A stretch of DNA of 64,000 nucleotides from Chelydra serpentina (taxonomy: Eukaryota > Chordata > Testudines > Chelydridae): assembly GCA_037349315.1 (NCBI GenBank), contig JBAIAC010000059.1:8954001-9018000 (forward strand). The letters are read 5' to 3'. This document shows, one piece after another, positions 23,911 to 34,749 of this stretch; position 1 is the first letter of the stretch, and every line of letters begins with the position of its first letter. Position numbers and translations under genes: made by a program. The notes under the pieces are model-generated. The model had not been told where the DNA came from. It was given only the letters and a program-made list of their open reading frames with translations, and ran no database searches.

Positions 23911-24079
23911 TTAATAGTAAGACAGAACATTTCTAGTAAGGATGGGAGTTAAAAATTTAAGATGATACATCAGTTTCAGATTATGAAATTACTTGGCATT
24001 ACCCACTCGAGCATTCAGTACTGATGAGTGGAAGATTTTGATTCTTGATTGGCAGGCTGCAACATGAATAATTTTTGGC

Positions 24080-24830
24080 ATCAAGTAGCAATAGCCCAGT
24101 AATTCTCTGGTTAATTGGGCTTTCAACTCTGCCTCTGACAGTTAAGGTAACAGAGCACGTAAGAGGCACTCCACCTATGGGATTTCTGCATCCAGTATGC
24201 GATCCACCTGAAGGCCTATCATCTTCCAGGCGTCAGGAACATGCTGGCAGATCACCTCAGCAGGTCCTGCTTTTCTCTCCATGAGTGGTCACTCCACTCG
24301 GAAGTAGTCCAGATGCTCTTCCAGAGGTGGGGAACTCCCCGAGTAGACCTATTTGCCACCAGGCAGAACAGGAAATGTTATCAGTTTTGCTCCCTGCAGG
24401 GCCTTGGCAAGGGTGCTCTCTGACGCCTTTCTCTTGTCCTGGTCGGGAGACCTGATGTACGTGTTCCTTCCCATCCCGCTCATCAGCAGAGTCCTGTCAA
24501 AAATCAAGAGGGATAAGGCTTGAGTCATAATCGCCCTGGCGTGGCTGCACCAGTATTGATTCAGCACGCCATTGGATCTGGCAGTAGCGCGCCCCCCCCC
24601 CCCCAATAGTTGTTGCCTGACCGCCCAGACCTTCTCTCGCAGTCTCCTCCTGCACCCCAGCCTCGCCTCCCTCGACCTCATGGCGTGGATGCTGCATGGT
24701 TGAACCCTGAGGAGCAAGACCTGCTCCAGGGAGGTGCAGCAGGTCCTTTTGGGATGTAGAAAACCCTCCACTAGAGTGACTTACCTGGCAAAGTGGGCGA
24801 GGTTCTCTCATTGGGCATCTCAGTGTAGCG
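24080..24830 (+). pseudogene. DIRS-type retrotransposon remnant: RNase H end and recombinase start
   Basis: From 24170 a frame reads LWDFCIQYAIHLKAYHL, NMLADHLSRS, a HEWSLHSEVV stretch, then RWGTPRVDLFATRQN: the C-terminal RNase H part and the following region of DIRS-like reverse transcriptases. It stops at 24421; in another frame LMYVFLPIPLISRVLSKIK follows, again as in DIRS. After a GC-rich gap, QQVLLGCRKPSTRVTYLAKW at about 24737-24795 is the start of a DIRS tyrosine recombinase. The copy is shifted and truncated. The order RNase H then recombinase is the normal DIRS order. Confidence 0.75.
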
Positions 24831-24834
24831 TCTC

Positions 24835-25050
24835 CCCAGCACATCTAGTTCCAGCACCTCCCTCCTTCCCCCAAGCTGGCTCCCACTGTTTCAGGGCTGG
24901 GATGGGAGCTGCTGCAGCCTGACAAGGAGTCTGCCTGTAGGTATGTGGCAGCCCCCAGCTGAGCAGGGGCTGGCGTGGGTTGATGACCGGTGACTCCCCC
25001 TGCCCCATGGTAACTGGACTTTTGGTGTCTGGTCACCTGGCAATCCGCAA
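24835..25050. repeat. GC-rich sequence between DIRS and CR1
   Basis: It contains CCATGGTAACTGGACTTTTG followed by GTGTCTGGTCACCTGGCAAT, which looks like the end of another interspersed element. No boundaries could be set. Overlapping ORFs on both strands have no motif. Confidence 0.35.
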
Positions 25051-26615
25051 GGCAGGACTAAGTATTATCTAGACCAGGGGTAGTCAATAGGCGGACCACA
25101 GGCCAATTCTGGAGTGCAGGACACTTTTGAACGGACTGTGAAATATTTTTATTTGCTTCTTATTATCATTATTATTTTTGTTTATTGTTTTCTCTGAAGT
25201 CAGGACCTTGACTAAATCTTGACTATATCTTGACAAAAAATAGACTACTCCTGATCTAGACCATCCCTGACTGGTGTTTGTCTAACCTGCTTTTAAAAAT
25301 CTCCAATGATGGAGATTCCACATCCTCTGTGGGCAATTTATTCCAGTGCTTAACTATCCTGGCAGGAAGTTTTCCTAATGTCCAACCTAAACCACCCTTG
25401 CTGCAATTTAAGCCCATTGCTTCTTGTCCTATCCTCAGAAGTTAAGGAGAACAATTTTCTCCCTCCTCATTGTAACAACCTTTTATGTACTTATCATGTC
25501 CTCCTCAGTCTTCTCTTCTTCAGACTAAACAAACCCAGTTTTTTCAATTTTCCCTCACAGGTCATATGTTCTAGAGCTTTAATCATATTTGTTGCTCTTC
25601 TCTGCACTTTCTCCAATTTGTCCAAATCTTTCCTGAAATGTGGCTCCAAGAACTGGATACAGTACTCCAGTTGAGGCCTAATGAGCGTGGAGTACAGCGG
25701 AAGAATTACTTCTTGTATCTTATTTATAACACTTCTTCTAATACATCCCAGTATGATGTTTGCTTTTTTTGTAACACCGTTACACTGTTGACTCATATTT
25801 AGCTTGCGATCCACTATGACCCCAGATCCCTTTCCACAGTACTCCTTCGTAGGCAGTCATTGACCATCTTATATGTGTGCAACAGATTTGTTCCTTCCTA
25901 AGTGAAGTACTTTGCATTTGTCCTTATTGAATTTCATCCCATTTAGTTCAGTTTGTGATTCACTGTAACCCCCAGGTCCTTTTCAGCAGTACCATTACCT
26001 TCCCAGTTATTCCTCATTTTGTAGCTGTGCATTTGATTTTTCCTAAGTGAAATACTTTGCACTTGTCTTTACTGAATTTCATCTTGTTGATTTCAGACCA
26101 ATTCTCCAATTGGTCAAGGTTGTTTTGAAATCTAATCCTGTCCTCCAAGTGCTTGCAACTACTCCTAGCTTGGTGTCATCTGCAAATTTTACAAGCGTAG
26201 TCTGTACTCCATTCTCCAGGTCATTAATTAAAATATTGAATATTACGAGATCCGGGATTGATCCCTGCGGGATTCCACTAGATATGTCCTCCCAGTTTGA
26301 AAACAAACCAATGATAACTACTCTTAGACTATGTTCTTTTAACCAATTGTGCACTCACCTTATAGAAATTTCATCTTGATCACATTTCCCTACTTTGCTT
26401 ATGAGAATGTCTTGTGGGCTTCTGTCAAAAGCCTTACTAAAATAAAGATATCTTCTGCTTTCTCCCTGTCCACTAGGCCAATGACCCCATCAAAGAAGGA
26501 AATTGTGTTGGTTTGGCATAATTTGTTCTTGACAAATTCATGCTGGCTATTCCTTATAACCCTGTTATGCTCTGGGTGCTTACACATTTATTAATAATAA
26601 CTTTTCCAGGGATTT
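25051..26615 (-). mobile_element. 5'-truncated CR1 LINE, copy A
   Basis: On the minus strand, from right to left, the copy encodes decayed parts of a CR1 reverse transcriptase: a KNKLCQTNTISFFD region, SSGIPQGSIPDLVIFNILIN (the GxPQGS motif), KFADDTKLG (the catalytic FADD motif), then ILGCIRRSV, LPLYSTLIRPQLEYC and KLEKVQRRATNMIK, ending with the CR1 3' region at 25051. Frames are shifted. A hAT MITE is nested at 25075-25253. The segment 25820-26090 repeats one module of the gene (see findings). Confidence 0.9.
25075..25253. mobile_element. hAT-type MITE nested in CR1
   Basis: A 179-bp element with ends CAGGGGTAGTCAAT and TAGACTACTCCTG, flanked by the exact 8-bp duplication ATCTAGAC (25067-25074 and 25254-25261). 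The CR1 sequence reads on across it once one copy of the duplication is ignored, so it landed after the CR1. Confidence 0.92.
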
Positions 26616-26924
26616 GCATTTTTTCTCTGCAATACTTGCCTGCTCTTTTTGTGTACGCCAGCAGAAAAGTGACATTTTTGAAAGAATCCTACTTTCTGAG
26701 CTGCATTGTGTGCTAATATTCCTTGAAGTGAATTGACAGAAAAGAAGATCTCTGTACTATTGGGTAGCTAACCAGTGAATGTTGTCTTAACATCATTTAA
26801 GTTAAGTTTTTTCTGTTTCTTTCCAATATTCTTAGGTACAAGTCTGTCTGGCTAAACCTGAACATTGCATAAGGAGTTTGATACTGTAAAAATTTGCAAG
26901 AGAACTTTTTTTATAGTGTCACAC
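26616..26924. other. Unassigned sequence
   Basis: About 300 bp between a CR1 and a MITE. Nothing recognised. Confidence 0.45.
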
Positions 26925-26927
26925 TAA

Positions 26928-27203
26928 GGGCTGGTCTACACTAACCCCATAATTCGAACTAAGATACGCAACTTCAGCTACGTGAATAACGTAGCTGAAG
27001 TCGAACTATCTTAGTTCGAATGAAAAAGCACTTACCCGGGGTCCACACGCGGCGCGCAGGCTCCCCCGTCGACTCCGCCTACTCCGTTCGTCGAGCTGGA
27101 TTACCAGCGTCGACGGCGGAGCACTTCCTGGTTCGATTTATCGCGTCTTGTCTAGAACATCGATCCCGCGCCTCCGACCGGACGCGTAAGTATAGACGTA
27201 CCC
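26928..27203 (-). mobile_element. PIF/Harbinger-type MITE, copy 2
   Basis: Inverted relative to the copy at 6.2 kb. Flanked by TAA (26925-26927 and 27204-27206). It has the same hairpin around CAGCTACGTGAATAACGTAG and the same CpG-rich core. The ORF of 118 codons starting at 27020 runs through it and out the other side and is not a gene. Confidence 0.88.
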
Positions 27204-27206
27204 TAA

Positions 27207-28761
27207 GTGTCTTCAAATCGTTGGACAATCCTCTACTTAACTACAGAAAAATGTATATGGTTTATAAATGCAGGGAAGATGCTATTGCTTTGAAGTGGGA
27301 TGATATTGACTTTGTCATAACCCTCTTTTTATTATGTGTAAGAGAGCACATTCCTCCAAAATTAATCCTATTTTAGAAAACAATCCTGTCTACTTAACCC
27401 CCAGACCACAAATGGTTATTCTTGCAGAAATTGCAGCTCAACAGTGGGGGAGGTAGGCTTTTCTTAGACTTGATTTTGAATTACACTGGTAATTAAGGTG
27501 CTATTGTATGTAGGTAAATTTTCTTATTGGCATCCATAGAAAGAAAATCTCTTCATTCTCACATATTAGCTGTGCTTTGTTTCAAAGTCATGTTCTGATT
27601 GGACCTGCATGTAAGAATATTTGCAATGTATCCTGCTTAAAACTCACTAAAAATAAGGGATTTATTCTATTTCACATGACGGTACAAAATCACTCTATTT
27701 CACATGACTGTTCTCTATGCACATTTTGATAACCCATTTATAAGCTTCTGATCAGATATGCTGACTTATAGCTTTTTAAAAAAAAGAAAAACAACTGGTT
27801 TAGGTTTTGTTTTTACAACTGAACTTTGCTGATATGGTTAATGTTAAGATGTTTGTAATGAGTTCTATTCCCTCTAGGTCTTACAGAGAACAAACATAGC
27901 ATCTGTCTATGTGACTTAAAAGGCAGGATTTATGACAAAATTGCAAAAACACATTTTATTAGATACAGATCTAGAACATTGTTTCAGAACCACAAAAATA
28001 ACAGTGTGGTGGCATTGTAGATAGCTTATTTTGTCAGGTGGATTACCCTTGAAAAACTAACTTAAAAAACAGCACTGAGAAATCAGAAGCATTCTGTGTG
28101 GCAGATGCATAAATGTTAGCAAATTATATGTAGTATTATGTTTTGGGCAAATATATAGTAATATCTAATGTTTATAGAATCATTTAAATGCTCTATAATT
28201 TTAAAAGAAATAATTTAAAAAAAATATACATGCTGTTTTGGAAGAGCATATTTCCAGAGTAACCAGTTTAAATCAGTAAACTCAAATGACTAGTCCTTTC
28301 TCTTTTTCCTTTTCTTTTCTGAAATAAATTTGTGGCTGTATAAATTAAAAATCCTTCACAGATTCTGAACCATGCAAGCCCAGTAGCATTAGAACAATTT
28401 TTATGGGTGTGTGGGGGGGGGGGGGGAAATGCTGAAAGCCATTGTACAAAACTGTAAACACTATTTATGATGGAAACTACTTCAAGCCAGCATCCCCACT
28501 CCTAATTCCAGCACCCCGTGCAAGCCCATTGATCCCAGCACAGCAGTAGTCAAATCTGTTCAGGAGAACAGTTGGCCTGTTGTAACGCGTACTCCCATGC
28601 CCATCTCCTTCACCAGCTAGCCCTCCTCATATCTTCACCTCAACAACAACAAAAAAAAAGAGTGAGAAATCACCTCCATTGCTACAAATGATAGCCACTG
28701 GAAAGTGAGGAAGGCATATATGTACTTTTAAATATTCTTACTTTTTAGTGCTTTTCATCTC
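27207..28761. other. Unassigned sequence with a short tandem duplication and a G-run
   Basis: CTATTTCACATGAC occurs twice about 34 bp apart near 27667 and 27701. A G-run of about 16 lies at 28410-28426. No gene recognised. Confidence 0.45.
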
Positions 28762-28764
28762 TAA

Positions 28765-29061
28765 GGGCTAGTCTACACTTACCCGCTGCGTCGGAGGCTT
28801 CGGATCGATCTTCTGAGTTCAATTTGTCGCGTCTTGTCTAGACGCGATAAATCGAACCAGGAAGTGCTCCCCCGTTGACGCCGGTAATCCTGCTCTGCGA
28901 ACGGAGCAGGCGGAGTTGACGGGGGAGCCTGCGCGCCGCCGTGTGGACCAGGGGTAAGTACTTTGAAGTTCGAAATAAGATACTTCGACTTCAGCTACGT
29001 TATTCACGTAGCTGAAGTCGCGTATCTTACTTCGAACTTGGGGGCTAGTGTAGACCAGCCC
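28765..29061 (+). mobile_element. PIF/Harbinger-type MITE, copy 3
   Basis: Ends GGGCTAGTCTACACTTACC and CTAGTGTAGACCAGCCC are the cleanest inverted repeats of the family here. Flanked by TAA (28762-28764 and 29062-29064). Its two hairpins are intact: TCGCGTCTTGTCTAGACGCGA, and a stem around CAGCTACGTTATTCACGTAG. Confidence 0.92.
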
Positions 29062-29489
29062 TAAGTATCTCAAGGGCTCAACAAACTGCAATATATACAT
29101 ACAGCACAACTGAAAATGCAGCTGTCCCTCAACAGAGAAGCCAAGAGTAGACTAGACATGCAAAATGAGCTACCCTCTCACCATTAGATTCAAAGTGAAG
29201 GCACGTTAATGGAAAGATAAAAGCTTGTCTATATTCATATTTGTTTTACTTTCAGCTCCCCCTTCTGGAGTGGTGCAGTAATGTCACCTGGTGCCCAGTT
29301 TACTGTCTGTTATCAATGAAAGAGCATCTGTTTCCTATCTCTCTGTGAGATGAGCTTTCTAAATATCTCTTCTCTCTCCCCTCCACTCCCCCCATGTGAA
29401 ATTAGAGCCCTTCCTAAAATTTGACCTGATTTCTTCTTTAGCCCAATTCACTCATTGCAGAATTTATATATCCATTGATATATTTGGGT

Positions 29490-29950
29490 CTCATAGACTC
29501 ATAGACTTTAAGGTCAGAAGGGACCATTATGATCATCTAGTCTGACCTCCTGCACAATGCAGGCCACAGAATCTCACCCACCCACTCCTGCAATAATCCT
29601 CTCACCTATGTCTCAGCTATTGAAGTCCTCAAATCATGGTTTAAAGACTTCAAGATGCAGAGAATTCTCCAGTAAGTGACCCGTGCCCCATGCTGCAGAG
29701 GAAGGCGAAAAACCTCCAGGGCCTCTGCCGATCTACCCTGGAGGAAAATTCCTTCCCGACCCCAAATATGGCTATCAGCTGAACCCTGAGCATGTGGGCA
29801 AGACTCACCAGCCAGACACCCAGGAAAAAGTTCTCTGTAGTAACTTCTAACATCCCATCATTGACCATTGGTAACATACTTGAGCAAATTATGAAACAAT
29901 CAATTTATAAGCACCTGGAAGATAATAGGGTTAAGGAATATAAGGAATAG
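29490..29950 (-). mobile_element. CR1 3' end with an inverted upstream piece
   Basis: 29490-29865 is a CR1 3' end on the minus strand, recognisable from TCATAGACTCATAGACTTTA and GGTCAGAAGGGACCAT next to it. From about 29868 to 29950 the plus strand instead reads LEQIMKQSIYKHLEDNRV, part of a CR1 reverse transcriptase. The two parts point in opposite directions. Confidence 0.75.
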
Positions 29951-30335
29951 TCTGCGTGGGTCTCTTTATGGGCGCAAGCATCTGCCCATGTGGATCCCAT
30001 TGCAGAACTACAAATCTTCTTCAGTGTAATTTCCTTCCAGCATCTTAAGGAGCATAGTTTGTACTTGTATGTTCTATTGATGAAAACTCTTCTGGTCACC
30101 CAGATTGTCAATCCAAGAACCCCTTCCTCCCCGCCTAAATCCAGTATACAAAGAATTACATTTTGGTTACAGAAAATGCTAACTGTAAGTTAATTTTACA
30201 ATGCCTTATAATGTTGTTTTTTTCCCCACCAGATGCATCCAATTGGAAAGTGCTCAACAGACAGAAAATTTATTCTGTAATTTACATTCTATGTTTAGCT
30301 TTAGGGACAAAATCGCTGTGTGGTGTTTTTTTTTA
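29951..30335. other. Unassigned sequence
   Basis: No motif recognised between the CR1 fragment and the MIR-like fragment. Confidence 0.4.
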
Positions 30336-30339
30336 TTTT

Positions 30340-30440
30340 TTAGGCAAGTTACTTAAGTTTTCTGTGTCTCAGTTACTAGTCTGTAAAATGGGGGATAATC
30401 TCTGCCACACACACCAAGATAAATTATGTAAATATAACAA
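30340..30440 (+). repeat. MIR-like SINE fragment
   Basis: GGCAAGTTACTTAAGTTTTC, GTGTCTCAGTTACTAGTCTG and TAAAATGGGGGATAATCTC occur in the order of a MIR copy. Confidence 0.7.
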
Positions 30441-30905
30441 TTCAAGATCTTGCAGAAAGTAGAAAAAAAATCACAGCCATCCTCTTCTGAATGTTAGCCA
30501 AGCTCACAAAATTTAATCTTGTTTTGGATTTCTTAATGTCTTAAAAAAAATGCTTGATCGGGATATGATATTTTGCAGTAGGTACTGCAAGTAGGGAAGA
30601 TGGGAGGCTGGAGTTACTGTGGAGATTGAATTAAAAGTAGGGTGAGTTCCTTCAGCAGTGAATTTATTTGCATTCCAGTGTCTGGGTTTTCTTTAAATTA
30701 ACTTTAATTATGAATTTCACCGGCCTTCTACTAGTCATTTGGGTAACCAAAATGTTTCTGTAACTTTTTTCCAGCCTTAGATACTTGTGTATATTCAATG
30801 TGCCATCTTAACTTTTTTTTTTGGTCTGGAAGATCAACATCTTCTCTTTAGCATACACAGCAGTTGCTAAACTGGTGTTATAGAACATCTTGTGTCAGTA
30901 ACCCA
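30441..30905. other. Unassigned sequence
   Basis: AT-rich. No repeat or coding motif recognised. Confidence 0.4.
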
Positions 30906-30907
30906 TA

Positions 30908-32050
30908 AATTCTTCTTTGAGTGATTGTACACCTGCATTCCATTTCTGATGCATATGTCCCTCATGCGTGCAAGACCGGAATTATTTTGAGTAGCAGTGC
31001 CTATTGGGGCTATGCCTCCACACTGCATGCTCTCTGATGCTCTGTTGCTGAGGGCATAAAGGGCAGGGTGGATGCAGCCACTTTACAGTTTCTTCTTAAC
31101 TGTGTGTGGCGGTAATACAGGCAGTTCTGACCTCATGAACCCGTCAGTATGACCTCCAGTCATGTTTCTGACCTTCCCGGACATGATCACACAATCACAA
31201 GGACAAGTCTGCAGATGGACCCTGCTGCTCTGCATCTCACTGCATGGATGTTGGCTTGCTAACAACTGTTGTTGAATCTTGTTCCTCAATAGTTCAAAAC
31301 ATTCTAGTTTCCATCAGAAAGGACCCCACTAGACTCACCTATGCTACTAAATGGAAGAAATTCTCTGTTTGGGCTGTAGAGAGCCAGTTATTCCCTTGGA
31401 CACTCACTCCACTTGCTGCCATCTCCAGTAGGATTGCATGACATAATCTTAATTAAAGGGTAATTTTTAATTCCTGGAGACTCCAGGATAGTCGCTGAGG
31501 GTTGTCAATCTTTTCAATTACCTACTAACCATCAAATATTCAGGTCTTTCCCTTGGCTTCAATAGAGTACGCTTTGTGGCTATCTCTGCCCGTCACCCTC
31601 CAGTGGAAGGTCACACAGTCTTCTCCCATCCCACCATAACTAGGTTTCTCAAGGCACTTGTTCATGCCATTCCATCAGTTACAGGCCCCACTCCCTGGGG
31701 AACTCAGTGTTGTTTCAGTAGGTTTGATGGGTACTCCTTTCAAGACACTGTTATCCTGTTCTTTGTACCGCTTGTCTATAGTGACTACCTTTTTTAGACG
31801 CCATTGCCTTGGCCAGAACAATAAGGGAAATTCAAGCCATTATGGCAGGACCTCCCTACACAGCATTCCATAAGGACAAAGTGACTCTGAGGCCTAACCT
31901 GAACTTCTTACCTGAAAGGGGTTTCTGATTTTCATCTTAATCAGATGATTCAACTACCTGTCTTGTTTCGCAAGCCTCGTACTACTTGGGGGAAGCCAGA
32001 CTTCATACCTTGGACATTGCTAGGTGCTTCACTGATCATGTAATCAGAGT
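30908..32050 (+). pseudogene. DIRS-type deletion derivative: terminal sequence joined to recombinase
   Basis: It starts with TTCTTCTTTGAGTGATTG, which I take as the DIRS terminal repeat (also at 38178 and, diverged, near 46968). At about 31240 a tyrosine-recombinase frame begins: IVQNILVSIRKDPTRLTYAT, then SGLSLGFNRVRFVAISA, EGHTVFSHPTITRFLKALVH and, further on, VSDFHLNQMIQLP. gag and reverse transcriptase are absent. A 78-bp copy of the short TIR element interrupts the recombinase at 31434-31511. Several frameshifts are present. DIRS elements use this recombinase instead of an integrase. Confidence 0.75.
31434..31511. mobile_element. Truncated copy of the 120-bp TIR element, nested in DIRS
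   Basis: CATGACATAATCTTAATTAA, TTTTTAATTCCTGGAGACTC and GAGGGTTGTCAATC match the element at 11268-11387 in order. The left TIR is missing. DIRS recombinase sequence lies on both sides. Confidence 0.7.
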
Positions 32051-33085
32051 GCCGGGGTGTGTAGGACCGGGGGATGAGTTACTCTTTCCTACATGCTGCT
32101 GTAAAGACTGTTGGATATGGTGGGGATAAAAAAGGGATTACTTTATGTCCAGGGTCTTTCTGGTACTCACTTGTTAAGTGTTTTAAAAGGGAAAGTGTTT
32201 TCTTCATAGATTCATAATTCCAAGACTAAAAGGGACGACCATGATCATGTAATCAGATGTCCTGTATAACACAAGCCATACCTTCCCCAAGATAATTCCT
32301 AGAGTATATCTCTTAGAAAAACATACAAGGTTGATTTAAAAATTGTGAGTGATGGAGAATCCATCACAAGCCTTGGTAAATTGTTCCAATTGTTAATTAC
32401 TCTCACTGTTAAAAATGTACACCTTATTTCCAGTCTGAATTTGTTACCTTTCTCTTCTAGACTGAAGAGCCCATTATTAAATATTTGTTCTCTATGTAGG
32501 TATGTAAAGATTGTAATCAAGAGGAGGTTAAGGGGGACCCTTAACTTTGTCTTTGCTAGACTCAAGGAGCTCAGTCTGTTTAGCTGATCACTGTAAGTCG
32601 TGTTTTCTAATCCTTTAATCATTCTTGTGGTTCTTCTCTAAACCCTTTCCAATTTATCAACATCCTTCTTGAATTGTGGATACCAGAACTGGACACAGTA
32701 TTCCAGCAGCGGTCACACTAGTGCTAAATACACAGGTAAAATATCCTCTCTACTCCTACTTGAGATTTCGCTGTTTGTGCATCCAAAGACTGCATTATTC
32801 CTTTTGGCCACAGTGTCATACTGGGAGAACATGTTCAACTGATTATTTACTGTGACCCCCAAGTCTTTTTCAGAGATGCTGCTTCCCAAGTTAGAGTCAC
32901 CATCCTCTAATTATGGCGTATTTTCTTTGTCCCTACGTGTATACATTAACATTTAACTGTATTAAAATTCATATTGTTTACTTGGGCCCAGCTTACCAAG
33001 GGATCCAGATCACTCTGAATCAGTGAATTGTCCTCTTCCTTATTTATTCCTCCCTCCCCCCCCCCCCCCATTTTTGTGTCATCTG

Positions 33086-33886
33086 TAGGGCCCTACCAAA
33101 TTCACGGCCTTGAAAAACACATCACGGACTGTGAAATCTGATCCCCCGCCGTGAAATCTGGTCTCTTGTGTGCTTTTACGCTTTACTATACAGATTTCAT
33201 GGAGGAGGCCACTGTTTCTCAAATTGGGGGTCCTGACCCTAAAGGGAGTTGCAGGGGGGTCACAAGGTTATTTTTTTGGTGGGGGAGGGGCAGTGTCGCA
33301 GTATTGCCACCCTTACGTCTGCGCTGCCTTCAGAGCTGGGCGGCCAGAGAGTGGCGGCTGTTGGCTGGGCACCCAGCTCTGAAGGCAGTGCCCTGACAGC
33401 AGCAGTGCAGAAATAGGGGTGGGCAATACCATACCATGCCATACCCTTACTTCTGCGCTGCTGCCTTCAGTGCTGGGCAGCTGGAGAGTGGCAGCTGCTG
33501 ACTGAGGGCCCAGCTCTGCAGGCAACAGCGTAGAAGTAAGGGTGGGCAATACTATACCATGCCATCCTTACTTCTATGCTGCTGCTGGCGGTGGCTCTGC
33601 CTTTAGAGCTGGGATCCCGGCCAGCAGCCGCCGCTCTCCAGCTGCCCAGCTCTGAAGGCAGTGCTGCTGCCTTCAGCAGCGCAGAAGTAAGGGTAGCAGT
33701 ACCGCAACACCCCTTCAATAACCTTGCGACCCCTCCACCGCACAATTCCTTTTTGGGTCAGGACCCCTACAATTACAACATCGTGAAATTTCAGATTTAA
33801 ATAGCTGAAATCATGAAATTTATTATTTTTAAAATCCTATGACCATGAAATTGACCAAAATAGACCATGAATAGGGTAGGGCCCTA
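33086..33886. mobile_element. 801-bp hAT-type element with internal palindromic tandem units, nested in CR1
   Basis: The ends TAGGGCCCTACCAAATTCAC and GAATAGGGTAGGGCCCTA are inverted repeats, and the flanks GTCATCTG (33078-33085) and GTCTTCTG (33887-33894) are an 8-bp duplication with one change. Between about 33305 and 33700 three related units of roughly 120 bp follow each other, each opening with CTTACTTCTGCGCTG and closing with its complement. No transposase. The insertion sits exactly in the CAGATGAC codons of the CR1 FADD motif. Confidence 0.88.
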
Positions 33887-34749
33887 GTCTTCTGCAAACA
33901 TTATCAGTGATAATGTTATGTTGTCTTCCAGCTCATTGATAAAAATGTTAAATAGAATAAGGCAAAGAACCAATCCTTGTAGACCCTACTAGAAACACAC
34001 GTGCTTAATGATTATTCCCCATTTACAATTATGTTTTGAGACATATCAGTTAGCTAGCTTTTAATCCATTTAGCGTGTGCCATATTGATTTTAGTCTTTC
34101 TAGTTTTTTGATCAAAATGTTGTGTTGTACCAATTTGAATACCGTACAGAAGTTTAAGCATATTACATCAACACTATTATCTTTATCAGCTACATTTATA
34201 ATCTCATCAAAAAAACCATGACGTTAGTCTGCCAGAATCTATTTTTCATAAACCTTCCTTTAATTCTTTATTATTCGAGTCCCATATCAGACATCGATCA
34301 TGAGCAACATAATAGAATGTCAGACTAACAGGCCTATAATTACCCAGGTAATTACCACTGTCTTTTCTGCATTATTATCAATAATTGTACCATTTCCATC
34401 TAGTAATGGAGTAGTACTATTGTTAGGATTCTTTTTGTTTCTAATATCTTAGAAAAACCCTCCTGATTGTCCTTACCTTTGTTGACCATAGATTTCTCCT
34501 TGTGTCCCTTTGCTTCCCGTATCAATTTTCCACAATTTCTAGCCTCTGATTTATATTCATTGCAGTCAACTTCTCCATTCTTCCATTTGTTACATATATT
34601 TTTTTTTTTTTATAGCTGCCTTCAATTCCCCTGTGAACCAGGTCCGTTTTTAACCCAGTGCAGCCTTCTTCCTCAATTATTGGTAATGTGGTTTTGAGGT
34701 ATCCAGTAAAGTATTCTTCAACAACTGTCAATTATCATTCTCATTTTTA

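Noticed and set aside
27020..27376. 118-codon ORF
   Set aside because: Most of it is the CpG-rich MITE core and it then runs into unrelated flank. The similar ORF at 28819-29109 on the minus strand has the same cause.
27660..27715. Possible CRISPR-like or satellite repeat (CTATTTCACATGAC twice)
   Set aside because: Only two units and no regular array. It is a small local duplication in a vertebrate genome.
33151..33745. Several ORFs with repeated alanine- and serine-rich motifs on both strands
   Set aside because: They are translations of the palindromic tandem units in the 801-bp hAT element.
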